A DNA stretch of 7,515 bases. Origin: DATEZO01 sp035255485. GTDB lineage: Bacteria > Pseudomonadota > Gammaproteobacteria > Burkholderiales > Burkholderiaceae_D. The notes under the pieces were generated by a model that saw nothing but the letters and a program-made list of their open reading frames with translations, was not told the DNA's origin and did no database searches. The stretch lies in NCBI GenBank assembly GCA_035255485.1, contig DATEZO010000127.1:1-7515 (forward strand), written 5' to 3'. The translations under genes and the position numbers were made by a program. Positions 6,383 through 7,515 of the stretch are shown one piece after another. Within the stretch, counting starts at the first letter, position 1. Each line of letters opens with the position of its first letter.

Positions 6383-7179
6383 ATTGATTGACTCCGTGAT
6401 GTGTTATGAATGGCGGTCATTTCTGCGGAAGACCTTTTTCCAAGGTAAAGTATCAGGGACGCCGGGACCCCCGCCTATTGCGAAGATTCGCATTTCGGAT
6501 ATCCGGGGTGCTGGCGCGAATCATCCTGCCAGGCAGAATCCCCGCGAGCGAGACACAGTGCGTTTGTGGAAGCGAACGATTATTTTGAGATCCGGCATCA
6601 GCCGGCCGGAGAGCCGCATCAATTTGGCATTGCGCTGGATTTGCCGTTTCAGGCGTCAACCGGACACTTGCATGCGCTCGGAGACATCAAACAGGGCCCT
6701 GTGAAGCGCTTGCGGGCCTTTCTTCTTCCCACCGCTTTCGGCAGGAATCCAATGGCGGTTCTTGCGCCGCATGCCTCAACAACGCAGTCGACCTGCAACG
6801 AGCGACCCTGATGCCCAGCCAGCACCGCCAGATCGGCAAGAGCCCGAACGCGCGCCACACTGGGTTACGGCGTTTTTACGGGAGTATAGGCAAAAATACT
6901 TCTTTAGGCGCAATGAATTCGAAGGTCTTTAAAAATACAGCATGGTGTATATTCAATGATGGTGCCGCTTAACTTGATCGTCGCGGCCTCGCGCTTCATT
7001 CGCTTCGTTCAAAAATGGTGAATGGTGCTATGGCAACGCGCATGGAATATAGCGCAATGATTTGGAAAGCACTCCACTAGCGGATCAGACATCGCACAGC
7101 AGAGCTGCCTGCTGCCAGTGTTCCGATTCATCCGGAACGCATGATATCGATTGATTGATGCAATTGCCTGCGAACAGCA
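6383..7179. other. Long region without a supported gene
   Basis: About 800 bases between the dehydrogenase and the small exported protein. I read all frames of 6500-6860 on the minus strand and the longer frames on the plus strand and recognised no protein; the open frames are short (60-80 codons) and none has both a good start site and a family-like sequence. The part nearest the dehydrogenase should hold its promoter. From about 6880 to 7080 the base composition becomes more AT-rich, as in non-coding DNA. Small dyads occur at 6935-6950 (ATACA-6-TGTAT), 7096-7113 (CAGCAG-6-CTGCTG) and 7120-7138 (GTTCCG-7-CGGAAC). The last two lie just past the end of the small protein gene and could mark its 3' end, though neither is followed by a U tract. 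A decayed gene cannot be excluded. Confidence 0.4.
6479..6505. promoter_or_regulatory. Two adjacent dyads upstream of the alcohol dehydrogenase
   Basis: TGCGAA-GA-TTCGCA (6479-6492) is a perfect inverted repeat and CGGATATCCG (6496-6505) is a perfect palindrome, their centres 15 bases apart. They lie about 100 bases before the ATG at 6382 and 200 before the ATG at 6277, where an activator or repressor site for the dehydrogenase could sit. I could not identify convincing -35/-10 boxes nearby. Function is inference. Confidence 0.35.
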
Positions 7180-7440
7180 TTATGCGTGGCCACCGGCTTT
7201 CCGCACAAAGGTGCGATCACGCAACGCCAGCAGGGTTTTTTCCGTGACGCTCAAGCGCTTGGCGGTGACCGTCACCACCGGCACCTGTTCGCCGGAAGCC
7301 AGCGTCGTGCTGGAAACGGTCACGGCAGGCGGCGTATCGGCCATGATCGCGGTGCGCCTGGCGCCGGCCAGCGTAATGACGGCACAGGCAATACCCAGCA
7401 ACAACACGGCGGCGACTTTGGCATGGAGGACAGCTTTCAT
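7180..7440 (-). CDS. Small exported or membrane-anchored protein of unknown function
   Basis: I do not recognise this gene. From the ATG at 7440 it encodes 86 residues. The N-terminus MKAVLHAKVAAVLLLGIACA has a lysine/histidine-containing head and a hydrophobic stretch (about 9-27) ending in GARR, so it is either a signal peptide or a single membrane anchor. The rest is short, rich in Thr and Val, and contains VPVVTVTAKRLSVTEKTLLA (about 53-72), then a basic C-terminus. AAAGGA 6 bases upstream supports the ATG at 7440 over a TTG start at 7455. The coding frame carries coherent hydrophobic-then-polar organisation, which favours a real gene over chance. It is not close enough to the dehydrogenase to be assumed part of the same operon, and only 75 bases upstream of it are in the window. 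Confidence 0.6.
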   Translation of the reverse strand: MKAVLHAKVAAVLLLGIACAVITLAGARRTAIMADTPPAVTVSSTTLASGEQVPVVTVTAKRLSVTEKTLLALRDRTFVRKAGGHA

Positions 7441-7515
7441 GGCGATTCCTTTCAACAGTGGCTTGGAGTAGTGTCACTGTAGACAAGCCGCGCCACCACT
7501 GCTAGCGGAATGCGA

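Noticed and set aside
6516..6531. Possible sigma-54 promoter on the minus strand, TGGCAGGATGATTCGC
   Set aside because: The -24 part matches, but the essential GC of the -12 element is out of place (TTCG instead of TTGC at the required spacing).
6566..6811. Plus-strand frame of 81 codons starting with GTG, and the minus-strand frame 6649-6858
   Set aside because: Neither has a convincing ribosome binding site or a recognisable domain, and they overlap each other on opposite strands. I considered a transposase relic but could identify no motif or terminal repeats.

Overview
The window is GC-rich with AT-rich intergenic patches. It looks like a chromosomal or accessory region of a betaproteobacterium, probably Burkholderiales. 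That placement is inferred from protein style (quinohemoprotein alcohol dehydrogenase of the Comamonas type, ArsR with C-terminal cysteines, LuxR-type regulator) and was not tested by a search. Every gene I can support lies on the minus strand, so transcription runs from high to low coordinates.

Right edge to centre: a small exported or membrane-anchored protein of unknown function (7180-7440) is followed by about 800 bases with no convincing gene. Next comes a periplasmic PQQ-dependent alcohol dehydrogenase with a fused C-terminal cytochrome c domain (4181-6277, possibly from 6382). A perfect 15-bp hairpin closes that gene. After a 390-base leader region carrying a repeated/palindromic site comes an orphan LuxR-type regulator without a receiver domain (2930-3790), which may control the dehydrogenase.

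Left part: an arsenic resistance operon, arsR-arsC-arsD-arsA, starts at 2696 and runs off the left edge. ArsR is the arsenite-sensing repressor. ArsC, of the low-molecular-weight phosphatase fold, reduces arsenate to arsenite. ArsD hands arsenite to the ArsA ATPase. The ArsA metalloid cysteines (113, 172, 421) and ArsD cysteines (12/13/18) are all present. ArsA is cut by the window after 477 residues, and the membrane efflux partner (ArsB or Acr3) is expected just beyond the left edge. A perfect AT-rich inverted repeat between the candidate promoter and arsR is the likely ArsR operator.

Nothing here demands a new biological system. The points most worth checking are the dyads at three promoters, the start of the dehydrogenase, the pairing of the orphan regulator with the dehydrogenase, and the unexplained stretch 6383-7179.
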